Origin: Polytrichum commune
Lineage: Eukaryota; Streptophyta; Polytrichopsida; Polytrichales; Polytrichaceae
Length of the DNA: 64,000 nucleotides
Direction of reading: 5' to 3'
Assembly: GCA_950295325.1 (NCBI GenBank)
Contig: OX485805.1
Coordinates: 7,440,501 to 7,504,500, forward strand
Position numbers and translations under genes: made by a program
The notes under the pieces: generated by a model
Databases searched by the model: none
The model's input: only the letters and a program-made list of their open reading frames with translations
What the model was told of the DNA's origin: nothing
In this document: positions 45,496 through 56,700 of the stretch, piece by piece
Position numbering within the stretch: position 1 is the stretch's first letter
How the letters are laid out: each line of letters opens with the position of its first letter

Positions 45496-47886
45496 AATTG
45501 CACTCTTCGCATTGTAGTCTGCATGAAACACAATTAAGTACAAGCATCAAGACTTATTTGTTCCAACCAGTCAATTTAGCCTCACACACTTGAAACTACA
45601 TACACAAAGAAGTTTAAATTTTGTGGATATAAAATACCAAAGTGCCACCATTCGATACGCAAGCTTGCATGTTCCAACGCAATAAGTGACCAGCAACAGG
45701 TCTTGAGGTCTAGAATGGTGTGCTCAAATGCCAACCAAGTGGATTAAAGAACATGATAAAAATGAGTGACGAGAGTAAATTTGCAGAGTCTGAGATTACA
45801 CCCTTTGAAAACTTTGATGATTCTAGTAATATGTCAGAACGCAAAGATGTGCATATTTCTATTGATCGGTGCAGATAGCTTTGAGCAATTGAGTTAGACT
45901 AGGATTATGGAAATCGCCTCGTCTTTTAAAGAACTGTAGGAGTAAATTGTAGAGCCAGGAAAGTTGAACATTGGTGAGAGAGGACAACACCAGGACAAGA
46001 GAAGCTGAAGGCGATCAGAAGCTTGAATAAAACCCATTGAAGGCAGCTCTTGGTGATCTGGGTAGATCTGGAGGTTACACATGCATGCCTTATGTGTACA
46101 CGATAGTAATCCTTCAGCATTATCTCCACCCACAGCGTAAGGGCTACTAGGGGCTGCTAAAGGCACTCACTGGTGATCTGTACTGCCAGTCAGTCTGTAC
46201 CAAAAAGTCTCAACTGTCTTCGAGCTGCCTCTTACAGCAGACAAAAATTAAGCTTGTTAAGAAGACTTCTCTCTTTGAAGTGTGTCGAAATCGTGTGTGA
46301 AATCCCTTGCTTGCAGTTCAGAACTCCCGAATGAATCTGAACCCAATCTAAATCCTACCCCTCCTCACCAACCACAGACGTTTGCAGTACATTTTCATAG
46401 TCAGAATTTTTGTCTCTTGAAAATCAAGAGATTGCTATGAAATATGTTATGCCCACATAAATCTGTTATCTGTGCGATCCACGTAACTACAGAGACAGTT
46501 TTCGTGTGGGTTCAGTGTTCGCAGATTTGCAGTCAGTTGGATGAGAGCCACGACTAGATAACCATATGGCTGTTGGAATTCATGGCCATGTTAACCCTTA
46601 CCATCAGAGCTCACATGAAAGGTAAACCATGATCGTCGCCTCATACTGTGAGCCACTAACGATATCAAAGACCATGTAAGTTGTAACTCCTGTGTGTAGA
46701 GAAAGAAATATTAATATTGAAATCATTCCTAGTGATTGAAACTTTACCGCAAAATCAGAAAGGGACCACACATCTATTTGCATACTCCTGTCACGTAATA
46801 TTGATTTCCCATGTAACTCTACTTCTGGCTCCCTTCTTCGTCATTTGTGTTTAGTGAGCAAGTTGTCCTTCGGCAATAGATGAGGCAGCCTCATATGGGA
46901 GCAAGCACGGTCAAGTATATGGAAAAAGTGCTCCAGTATGCTAAAACCATAAAAAAATTGGTCAGACGCTTAAAAGTAGTAGTAAAGTGTTTTTTAAATT
47001 GGAATTCTTTTCATGCTGCCCTCTATTGTTGTGTTAGATAGTCAAATATAAAATATCAAGATGAGATCTTCAAAATTTGTCATTAAAAGTATTCCTCAAA
47101 AGGTAATGGCTAAATCTAGTTTTGGACGTAGATTAATGACCTTAAATATTTTGAAGCTAATTTTTTTTTCATATCACTTGAATTCATTATAAAATTGAAG
47201 ACACCATTACAAAAATTTGTATTAAAAAATCAATTCAATGTAATTCTATCATGTGTCAACCAAATTTTAAACCATTATGTGTTCAACATATCTACTTGCA
47301 CACTACTTGAACCATCTTTTAAAATATGTAAACTTTTCTTGAAATTTTTTTGTCAACACAAATCGTTTGACTCTATAGATCAATGTGTTTTTCAAATGTC
47401 AATGATTTTTTCCTTCACAAAATTAAAAATTAATATTTGAATCACTTTCACACCTATGTAGGGTAATGAAGTTATGTAGTTGACTGTACTTGCGCCCATC
47501 TGTAATCCGAAGTTGGGGCCAAAGCATTGCTTCGTAGTTAGTGAGCGATTGATCCTTCAACAGTAGACGAGCCATCTGTAATTCGAAGTGGGGGCGAAAG
47601 CATTGCTTCGATGCATTTTGTGTCGCTGTTCGCATGCATTTCCGTCCTCGTCTTTTCTACCATGGTTTCGTAGCCCTCATATTTGGCGATGTGCATATGT
47701 TCCGGACCTGGTTCGCTACCGAACTCTAGGAACTACATGATGACTCTCCTTTAGCCTGTAAAATATTGTCAAAGAACTAGAGAGAGATACAACTCGGAGT
47801 CATCACAGATGACCATTGTCCGTCACTACATTTGATCCACGTGACCAGCATGCAAACTACAAATGTCAGGTACAAAGACTTATGCA
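45496..47886. other. Intergenic, no gene seen
   Basis: Mostly AT-rich, strongly so at 46950-47450. A direct repeat of about 40 bp around CCATCTGTAATYCGAAG occurs at about 47500 and 47574. Confidence 0.3.
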
Positions 47887-49080
47887 TTAACCCACAAATT
47901 TGCGCATGAATGCTGCCTGGCCTCCTCCTCCGAAGCGTTGGTGCCTCGTACTCCTGGCTGCGGCTCTTCTTCCTCTCTCGAACCCAACAATGTAGACATG
48001 ATCATTCTCTTGGTTTTCCAGCTGCTCTCTTACGTACCGTTTCTCTCCATACAATAGTATATCACACTTCTCGTTGGCTAGCCTTAATCGTAACCTGGCT
48101 CGGTACTTGACCGACCTTAGCGATGTGCTCATCTGCAACAAATTAACACTTGTAAGAACATGACAGTCTCCAAAACCCAGCCTTCAACACTTAACTGGCG
48201 ATTAGCACAACAAAAAATGAGGATTATATGTGTGTGCGCTGACTTACATAGTCATCAACGATGTCTTCGCTCCATGCAAACAGGAATTCTTGCGTCATTT
48301 GTTGCCAGAACTCTACCTTCACCTTCAGAGGTTGTTGTTTCAATGGGAGATGCCACGGAAATGTTCTTGTTCCTACATCGTATATCCATTTCTTCCTGCG
48401 CACCCAGACCTTTTCATCTGCATCTCCATCCCCATTTAGCAATACCAGTCCTGTGTAATGCGGTCTCAGCTTGCACTCATTTCCTCTTGTAGAGATCAAT
48501 GCCACTCTCTCATCGTTACTCGAGGACTGATTTTCAACCACTCTAAGAAGAACATTGTCCGCCTTCTTCTGCCTGGGAGCGCGCAACTTTCTTTTGAGAC
48601 GGTTGCACAGTCTCAGCTGACGTTGTGTGCATCCTGAATCTTCATCTTTCTCTTCTCCAACACTGATTGGTCTCCTCGCCTCGCAGGTGGGCGTTCAAGA
48701 TTACCAGGACGACTAGGAACTGCTGATCGATACCCAGCTCGGCTCACAGAGCACCTATGCTTTTTATCAGCACTTTCTCTCAAGCTCGGCAAGGCTGATC
48801 GTAGCTCCTCGCGCATTAGCTTCTGGACAGCTTGGCTGAACATCTGCAGCACAGCGTGCAGAGCTTCTTTTGGCAACCCCGACACTCTCCTGCCCGCCGC
48901 TCCATTGTGTTCTGCTCCTAATTCATCTTCTTCACTGCGTCCCGGAGTCCCGAAGGTAGTAGAGATGCACTCGCTACCGATGAGAGGAGCTTCTAGCTGC
49001 ATTCTGCATGCCGCATCTGTGGGCACAGCGACGTCGAAGTTGCTCCTGCGGCAGCCACCAGCGAAATACTTGAAGGTGAA
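47887..49080 (-). CDS. Unrecognised spliced gene
   Basis: Two minus-strand exons join well. One ends at 48248 with GACTAT followed by GTAAGT; the other starts at 48132 after CAG with ATGAGCACA and runs to a stop at 47887. The phase is kept across the junction (DDY then MSTSLRSVKYRARL). Upstream the frame has a basic block (CNRLKRKLRAPRQKK) that could be a nuclear localisation signal. A further open frame at 49026-48613 contains LPKEALHAVLQMFSQAVQKL (amphipathic helix) and EELRSALPSL. Its link to the exon ending at 48248 is not resolved (a short intron or a frameshift). I considered CBP60-type calmodulin-binding proteins and could not support it. GC is higher than in the flanks, consistent with coding. 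Confidence 0.4.
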
Positions 49081-49114
49081 TTGGAAATAGTTGAAGGTGG
49101 TGATCGACCTTTAA

Positions 49115-49567
49115 GGGCCACTTCACACACGAGACTGAGTGCCCGTGACCAGTTCGCTTCACACTACGCTTGAGGGACCAACGGAGTATCTGAATGCAAG
49201 ATGGATGTAAAGTCCACATGGATTCCTACATGGCATCAAATGGATCATGTGTTCATGGTTACTTGGACTAGTTTCAAAAACCATCTCTTGGAGGTAGGCC
49301 TAACACTAAATCGGGGAGACCATGGCACTCCGAACGCTCACAACCATTGATTTATTCTATTTTATCATGTGTGGGGCCCGCATGGAAAAAAATTCATTGA
49401 AATAGGAATTGGTTGAGGGCCTGATATATATGACTTCACACTACACTTGAAGATCCATGAGCACACTACATGATTTTGGAGGTGTGTTGGGACGGCCTTT
49501 CGGACACTTTCTTTTGGACTCTCACAATCTCATGGTCATGGCTCTTGGCTCGTGTTTGAAGTGGCCC
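49115..49567. mobile_element. 453 bp Harbinger/Tourist-like MITE
   Basis: Ends GGGCCACTTCACACACGAG and CTCGTGTTTGAAGTGGCCC are inverted repeats. TAA flanks both sides (49112-49114 and 49568-49570), the 3 bp target duplication of PIF/Harbinger elements. An inverted relative lies at 60555-60862. It sits at the 5' side of the unrecognised minus-strand gene. Confidence 0.85.
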
Positions 49568-49786
49568 TAAGTCTTCCCATGGCGAGAAGAGAGAGTAGCC
49601 ATCGGCTCAAGCGTCTCCGAGTGACCCCTCCCACCGCCGCCTTCATTGATGCCCCTTCTTTCTATGCATATCTTTCCACTTTTGTGGATTAACCCATCTT
49701 TTTTGACTTTTTGCACTTTTCCTTTGCATGTGTTCAAAATGAGTAGTGTAGAAGTCAACGCTATTTGTATCTCCCAATAACAACTT

Positions 49787-50004
49787 CACTAGCTATTATA
49801 TTTAGCATCACTTACTTTTTGGAATGACACAATGCTATGACTATTTCCTGTGTATCTTATTTTCTAACCAACAAAGGTCATATTGGTTGTTTGGACGTTA
49901 TAGAACATTGACATCTTTATTTGGTAAAAATTTACTTTGACAGTGAAAAGATATAACATTGTGCAATTCGAAATAGTAAGTGACCATAGGTGGAATATTT
50001 AGTG
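49787..50004. mobile_element. MITE, family A
   Basis: The left end CACTAGCTATTATATTTAGC runs into ATCACTTACTTTTTGGAATG. The right end (AGTAAGTGACC...AATATTTAGTG) is the inverted counterpart. Related to 10847-11031 and 36203-36382. Confidence 0.75.
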
Positions 50005-50666
50005 CAACCTTGGGAAGCAATTGTTTTTGTACACCATTTAATTATGTTCTCTTACATGTTTCCATTGAGTTGGCTACCTGTATATGTAATGTGTAATTGC
50101 AGGCATATATCTTGACATAGTTTAATTTTACCTTTCATTAATACCTTGTGTGCACACAACAACATGTCCAAAAATTTGAGAAACTTGGGTATGCAACTTT
50201 GTCTAAATGACCCATATTATCATGGAGCTCCCAATGAAGAACTTGGTACAAAGCGGAGACACATGAAAGTTAGTATTAATATTAGTATAACCAAAAAAAA
50301 ATTTAAACCATTCCGGTACCTATTTCGGACCTTTTTGTTTTGCAACAACAAGATGAGCTAGAGCATTTTGAGCTGACTCAAGGCACCGTGGATCCACATA
50401 AAGAGCCCACACTTTGCCCTTGGATTTCATGTGCTTATGTTTGTGGAATGCCCCCATGTTGGCTTGGAATGATGTGGAGAGGCATATCATTTCAAACAAT
50501 GTTTCTCCAAAACACTTGATAAGAACATTTATATAAAATATCAATATCAAATTTACTAGTGCATATCCTTAGAAATGATGTTTTCCATATTGCAATGTCA
50601 GTTTTTACTTATGCTCCATCAAATTTATGGTTTTAAATGTGTAGAGTTTATTCAAGGATGGTTTCA
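50005..50666. other. Intergenic up to the CACTA insertion site
   Basis: AT-rich. The open frame 50146-50361 (+) is unrecognised. Ends with the left TCA target duplication (50664-50666). Confidence 0.35.
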
Positions 50667-53600
50667 CACTACTAGGAAAACAAACGAAATATGACTAGGG
50701 CCTTATGACCGGATATGACTATCGGTTAGAATGCAATCATCAGTGACCACTTTGGTGACTAGAAATGACTATAGTCATCACATGACTAGGATTTTAGTCA
50801 TATTTTCGGGGGGCCTCAATTGGAACTACGTAGGGAACGTGTTCTCCCGATTGTTTTTCTCATGGGCAGCCATATGACTAGAATTAGTAGTTAGGTGACT
50901 ATAGTTTTGGGCAGCCAATTGTAGGGGGATTTAGGAGTGGGGCATTCATGGTTTTAATGCAACTTTTTTTCCTTTGTTTGTGTTCAATTTATTCTTTCAC
51001 TTCTTCTTTCCTTTCTTCAGTTTACACTCTAAGACTCAAAGACTACTAAGTCGGCGAGGTCCTCTTCGCAGGAAACGTCCGACGTGGAGTAGTCGAGCGG
51101 GGAGTGGGCGAGCAGCAACAACAGCTGCGACACCGACACCAACAGCGGCTCCAACAGCGAGGACTCTGAGGCGGAGGCGCAGGCGGTGAAGTCCAAGGCA
51201 GCTGCGGCTAAGTCGGGATCGGCAAACGCGTACGAGGCGCAGAGACGGGCGAACATCGAGCGCAATCTCGCTCAATTTCGGGAGTTGGGCATCAGCAACC
51301 TGGCTGCAGGGGTGGCGGGCGCAAACCTCTCCAAGCCTCCGAAGGCACCTGAGAGAGGGGAAAAACGGCGCAGCTCCACCTCTTCCGAGTGCGTACGTGG
51401 GCCTATGTGCCTGTGGTACTAAACCCTAATTTCGTTTATTAGCTCCTCCTCTAGCTCCAGCGTGTTTTGTTAATGGAGCCAATGCATAATCCCTATAAGC
51501 CCTCTATAGAAGAAATAATGATGTTGGTGGCGAACTTGCCGGACGAACGTGTGGAAGAAGTATTCCAGGGAGTTGCTAGATTGCCACAGATATCGAGTCG
51601 TGTCTTGAATCGCATGGCAAATGTGATGTCTGACATATTTGCGGACTCCAGGGAGGCTCCCATTCCACATAACCGGAGGTCCACTCGGCAATCTGTGCGG
51701 TGTACACAGCCTTCCAACCAACCTTCAAGTACGAGGAGATCCGCGAGGATAAGTAGATCAAACTCAAAATCGAAGAAGGGTGTTGACGATTCGGAGCCTT
51801 CTGAAGACGACGAGGACACGAAGTCAGAGGAGAGGATGTCGGAGGAGGAGCCAGCCTCGCTTGTGCATCACCCTAACCCAAAGGTAACGCACTATCAAGA
51901 CAATTCTTGACATACAATGTTTCTGTAGTCATTCTAGTCGTAGCTTCAGAAAGTATGACTATGACTCTGACTACCTTTAGTCACATCTGCCCTCAACTAT
52001 GACTAGCTGTAGTCACGTAGTCCAAAAATTTGACTACATTTAGTCACGTAGTTGTAATTGCAATGATCCATTCCAATTAGATCACGTCTGAGCTAATTGG
52101 TAATCAAAGTAGATGATGCATCTCGAATTCGTTTGGTTTAGGAAGTGAAATGAACTTCAACTCGGTTCGTTTATGAACTGAAAGGATTGAGGATTATGCT
52201 CCTAATTTACCCTAAAATATCCTGCTGTTTGTTGCTGCTATGCTCCTATGTAGAAAGCAGAAATCCGAACCGAAGAAGTCGGCACTTCACAAACAAATTT
52301 CTGAGGCAGAGCGCACTGTAGTGGCCACGGTTACTCCGTTGGAGGAGGATGCGCCAGAACAGCCGCTAATCTCGTTGCGAAGAGGAAAGGTAAGCACTTT
52401 GTCGGTTCATCATAATGCACGTAAAGCCGATTTATGCTTGTTTCCATAATTGTAGCAACAAATCCCTACCCTTTGTTGTGAAGTCCTTCATTACTCCTGC
52501 ATGATTTCTGTTTTTCATGTCATGTGCAGGAGCTGAAGACGTCAGAACCAGTACAGTGGGCAGTAAAAAGACGTCATTCTCAATCCACCCCCGAGTTCAG
52601 GGTTCCGAAGCACGTGACCCAAGGTTTGCCACGCCCCACGAGTGCACCCACTGTGAAGATATCGCAGGCATCATGGCCCGGCAATTCAATGGAGCATGAT
52701 TTCTATGAAGAGGAACCTCCACTGGACGATGTGGCGACTCCATCTTCAAATATCGATGATCGCGCTCCTGATTCAGAAAGTGATGAGGACGAGGATGCAA
52801 CCATGTCACTGAACCTGGAGATCAAGAAATTGGAGTTGCAGAAGTTGGAGTTGTTAAGTTCACAACGTCGACGACAAGGTGGACAACACGCGCATGCACA
52901 ATACTCTGGAGGCAGTGCGCAGCATGGACATGGACATGGAAGCGATAGGCTGGAGTGAGACACAGTGATGCGGAAAGAGGACTCAGAGCTACGCAGTCGT
53001 AGACGAAGGATAGAGCTGCAGCAGCAAATGGCAGTTCGGGAAAGAGAGCACCGTGGCAAGAAGAGGTACACAGTGGAGGTTGACATGAAGGGCCATCCAT
53101 GCGGTCAAAACAAGCCATTATGGATGACGTGCCTGCGGGGCCATGCCCAGGATGTGGACTTCAGCGTCGACAACTACCACAGGCACAACACAACGATGTT
53201 GTTTTTCATCAAGCAACGTGTCGACAACACCTTTGATTACGAGGGGGGGACTTGGGCAAGTCACCGAGGAAGCTTTCCACTCGTTGTTGAAGAACCAGCT
53301 GAAGACTAAGAGATATCAGCTGAAGAAGGCATTACTAGCTGGGAGGACGAAGCCTAAGCACATTCGTCAAGACCATTGGGTGAACCTTTCAAAGTTGATT
53401 GTGGAAGAGAGGAAGATAAAGGAGGCGGAGAAGCTAAAAGAGAACCGGGCACAATTGAAGAGGCCATCAATATCGGCTCAGGACTCATATGAAATTGCAG
53501 CAAATCTGGTAAGTTTTGGACCACCAGCCATTGTTTGAGGCAGTCAATGTTACATTAATCTTTCATGATAGGATTCAATGATCCACTTTGCAAGGGAAGA

Positions 53601-56027
53601 CTATGTTGGTGCAGGCCATTGAATTGGAGAGGACTCTAACACGGCAAGAACTTGACTTATCTATGCGAAAATAAAAGGAGGCTGTAACTAGGAAGGCAGG
53701 TGGCAGCCATGTCTCATCCATGTCTCCAAGAGGAAGCAGATTTGATCGCAGCTCGCCGTCCAGCATGCATTCAAAAATGGTGTCGGATAGAGACATACAC
53801 AGACGCATGGATGGGTTAGAGGAGAGCATGAAGTTGATATTAGTTTCCTTGAAGATTCCGCATATAGACGTCGTACCTCCTCCAAATGTACAGCTGGAAG
53901 CCGTAGCTGCAAGCAGCTCAGCAAAGAACCTGGACAAAGATAACATTGTCACTGAACCTGGAAGTGACAGCGGAGGGGAGAAAATGAAGAAAGGTTTGAA
54001 AGTGCACGATATTGTCTACAGGAGAAAGGTATGTTGCAGCGGTTTGAGACGCATAATCATTATCTTGTTTAATTTGTGGTGTTTTTGTGCTCGTTGCCTA
54101 TAAACCTTAAAGTTCCGAATTGCTTATGACAAGTGTTAGTGAAGTTTATGGAGTCTATGATTAAAGTTAGTCACGTTCTTGACTATTTTTTACTAGGTTT
54201 AGTCAAAAAATGTATTTTACCCTGACTGTGATTGTGACTGTGACTGACTGTGGTTGTTCTAAGGGGTCCAAACAAACCTCTGATGGAAGAGAGGACGTGC
54301 AAATGGAAGAGGTGGACGACGCTGCATTGACATCCCTGCCAAAGCCTCGTCCACCTGTTGAGAAGAAGAGGAGGATCACTAAGATACAGAAGTTGGAAAT
54401 CATCGGGGGTGACCAGAAAATACCCCGGACAGAGAAGGGTACCACCAGTGAGCAGAGGAGGAAAAACAAGGGGAAGCAGAGCCGGTCAGAGAAGGGATCC
54501 CCTGTTGTTGAGCAGAGGAAGACACGAGGACAAGCTGTGAAACACAAGCAATCAAGCAATCATGTTGTCGTGGCAATAGATAGGAAAGATGACAAAATGG
54601 GGGCTCACCAGGAGAAGAGCACATCAAAGGTACAGGGACCCAACGCACTACACATTTGGTGTTTTTTTAAACGGTTTGAATAGTCTTACTGGCAGTCCTC
54701 ATTTCCTTCTTTACAAGTGTTTGTGTTATTGCAGATAAGTGGACAAAAGGATGAAGGTTCATCGACCTCGAAATTTTGCAAAGGTGATGTTGTGCAGATC
54801 ATGGGTGTTACAGATGGGGAAGAAGAAGAAGTGGCTGGTATTGGAAAAGTGGTTAACTTGGAAGGGGGCAAATTGCATGGGGTCACCATTCTAGAAGGGT
54901 GTGTCTCCGTGGAGGTGCAGAAGAGCAACCTCGACGAGTATCTTCTCTATTGCAGCGTAGATTTGGACGACCCTCCCATCACGAAGATGGGACAAGCAGT
55001 AGGAAGCTTTATATTGTGGCCCACCCAATTCCTAAAGTATTCATGTGCACTTAATTAGGCTAAAATAGGGCACTATTCAATTTGGTTAGAACAATATGGA
55101 TATTAGAGTTTGACGTTGATTGTAGTGATCGATTTCTATGAGCGGACTATGTAGTCATTTCTATGTAGTCATTTAGTGTTTAGTAAACTTTTTGGATCTG
55201 ATGAGTATGTTATGTGACCCAAGCTGACTATATGTAATCATTAGCTCTAGTCACATGTTTGAAAGCAATGACTACATAAACAAAGGTTGACTTTTCACAA
55301 TTTTCCTCAACGTTGTTCTCATATATCGCATCCATATCGGCATATCGTTGGGCGTGATCTTCAATGTATCTAAAGTTCTGACTACAGTTTCACATACAAA
55401 GTAGTAACGTAACTAGAAATGATGACTACCAGTGATCAGGAAGCATACGCAAAATTTTTAAGTGCATGACTATGAGTAGTCGTTTTTTTGGAATGAAAAC
55501 CGTGGAGAATCAGTCAGAAACCAATATTTTGTTTTTAAATGTGACTAATTGTAGTCCCCCGGCACTACTGGATATAGTCACGACATCTCGAATGTTTACC
55601 AACACATGTGAATGGTTGACGAGCCTTAAGAATATCAAAAACGAAAGAATGACTAATTGTAGTTATCAAGATCATATTCTGCAACCATTGGCAATGATGT
55701 TATGAGAACCCTAAATCATGACATTTTAGTCATTGAATTGAAGAAGCTGACTAAATGCAGTCAAATAACTATGACTAATCCGAGTCACATATTCATGACT
55801 AGCAATAGTCACATTTCATGGGCTGCCCAGAATCGAGAAGCCAAAAATCTTTCGGGAATGCGCCATTGGGAACGTATGCCCGCAGATATGACTGTAGTCA
55901 TATTTCAAAATATGACTTGTTCGTTATGACTGGGTTGATGACTAAAATGGGTAGTATTCATAAGGTCACTTTATGCCCATTTTCAGTCACAAAACCCAGT
56001 CATATTTAGACTGTTTTCCTAGTAGTG
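50667..56027 (+). mobile_element. Complete CACTA (En/Spm, DTC) transposon, 5361 bp
   Basis: Starts CACTACTAGGAAAACA and ends TGTTTTCCTAGTAGTG, perfect inverted ends with the CACTA signature. A 3 bp duplication TCA flanks it (50664-50666 and 56028-56030), as the superfamily makes. Both subterminal regions are packed with TGACTA and TAGTCA/TAGTCAC motifs in both orientations, the expected binding sites of a TNPA-like protein; some also occur at about 51950-52060 and 54170. It carries one broken multi-exon gene (51048-55058) and I see no TNPD/Transposase_21 catalytic protein. It is therefore non-autonomous at best, yet its ends are intact. Confidence 0.93.
51048..55058 (+). pseudogene. Ptta/En-Spm (Transposase_24) TNPA-like gene, decayed
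   Basis: Likely exons: about 51048-51410, 51473-51883, 52254-52389, 52530-53508, about 53603-54028, about 54260-54629 and 54735-55058, with GT and AG at the borders checked. The Ptta core is in the fourth exon. It reads GKKRYTVEVDMKGHPCGQNK, VDFSVDNYHRHNTTMLF and, after a shift, VTEEAFHSLLKNQLKTKRYQ, HWVNLSKLIVEERK and KLKENRAQLKRP. The last exon has VEVQKSNLDEYLL and MGQAVGSFILWP, like the C-terminus of TNP1-type proteins. Acidic and basic low-complexity linkers lie between. Lesions: in-frame TAG (51090), TGA (52956) and TAA (53672), and a frame change at a 7-G run (53243-53249). The role in intact elements is binding of subterminal repeats. Confidence 0.75.
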
Positions 56028-56519
56028 TCAATGCTTTTATCTAATATCTTTGGCATACAAGCTCTCAATATTTGTGTGGTGTCCATGATTTGCAATCTTT
56101 TTATGATGGTGAATTTGAAGATGTAGGAGATACACCTACTAATATTGATGACAAAATGGGACCCTTAGAAAAGGTTATCAATGCTTTCATAAATGAACAC
56201 ATCCCTAAAAGTGATACCACTTGTAAGTTTCCTCATCTGGGAATGACCATTGGAATAGGTAGGATGTGAATTTTTTTGTTGTTTCAATGGGATAATGCCA
56301 TTTGCAAGTATGCCAATTACATTGAGCTTAAAACCAATTGAGCTAGAGCAATTGGTTTGTCATCCCTTTTAAAAACAACGGCTACTATCCACATGTTATT
56401 TTTTTTGGTATTTCCTACAAATGCACAAGAAGAAGAATGTCGCATGACACCCAACACTACTCGGGAATCCATGTTGCATCTCAATTTGACATATTGAAGC
56501 AAATGATTATTAATCTAAA

Positions 56520-56700
56520 AAAAATTGGCTTGGAATGTTTGGCAATATTGACTGCATGCACTTGAAAATGGAAGTTGTGTCATGTTCCATTGCAATGGTC
56601 GTATCTGGACAAGGATAAGTATAGATCCATTATCCTTGAGGATGTTTGTGATTATAGGTTGTGAATTTGGCATGCATTCTTTGGCATTCTAAAGGAGAAC
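56520..56700 (+). pseudogene. PIF/Harbinger transposase (DDE) remnant
   Basis: In one frame the sequence reads GMFGNIDCMHLKMEV, matching the plant Harbinger motif around the first catalytic Asp (GSIDCMHWKWKNCP type). In another frame it reads YRSIILEDVCDYRL-stop-IWHAFFGI, matching SIILEAVAS..LWIWHAFFG. Shifts and a stop show decay. The remainder of the transposase was not found, though 56070-56270 has an unassigned open frame. Confidence 0.55.

Noticed and set aside
48224-49026. CBP60-type calmodulin-binding protein
   Set aside because: One helix-like segment is suggestive, but the CBP60 core motifs could not be found.
51186-51422. Independent host gene inside the CACTA element
   Set aside because: It lies between perfect CACTA ends and continues into the Ptta exons; part of the element's own gene.
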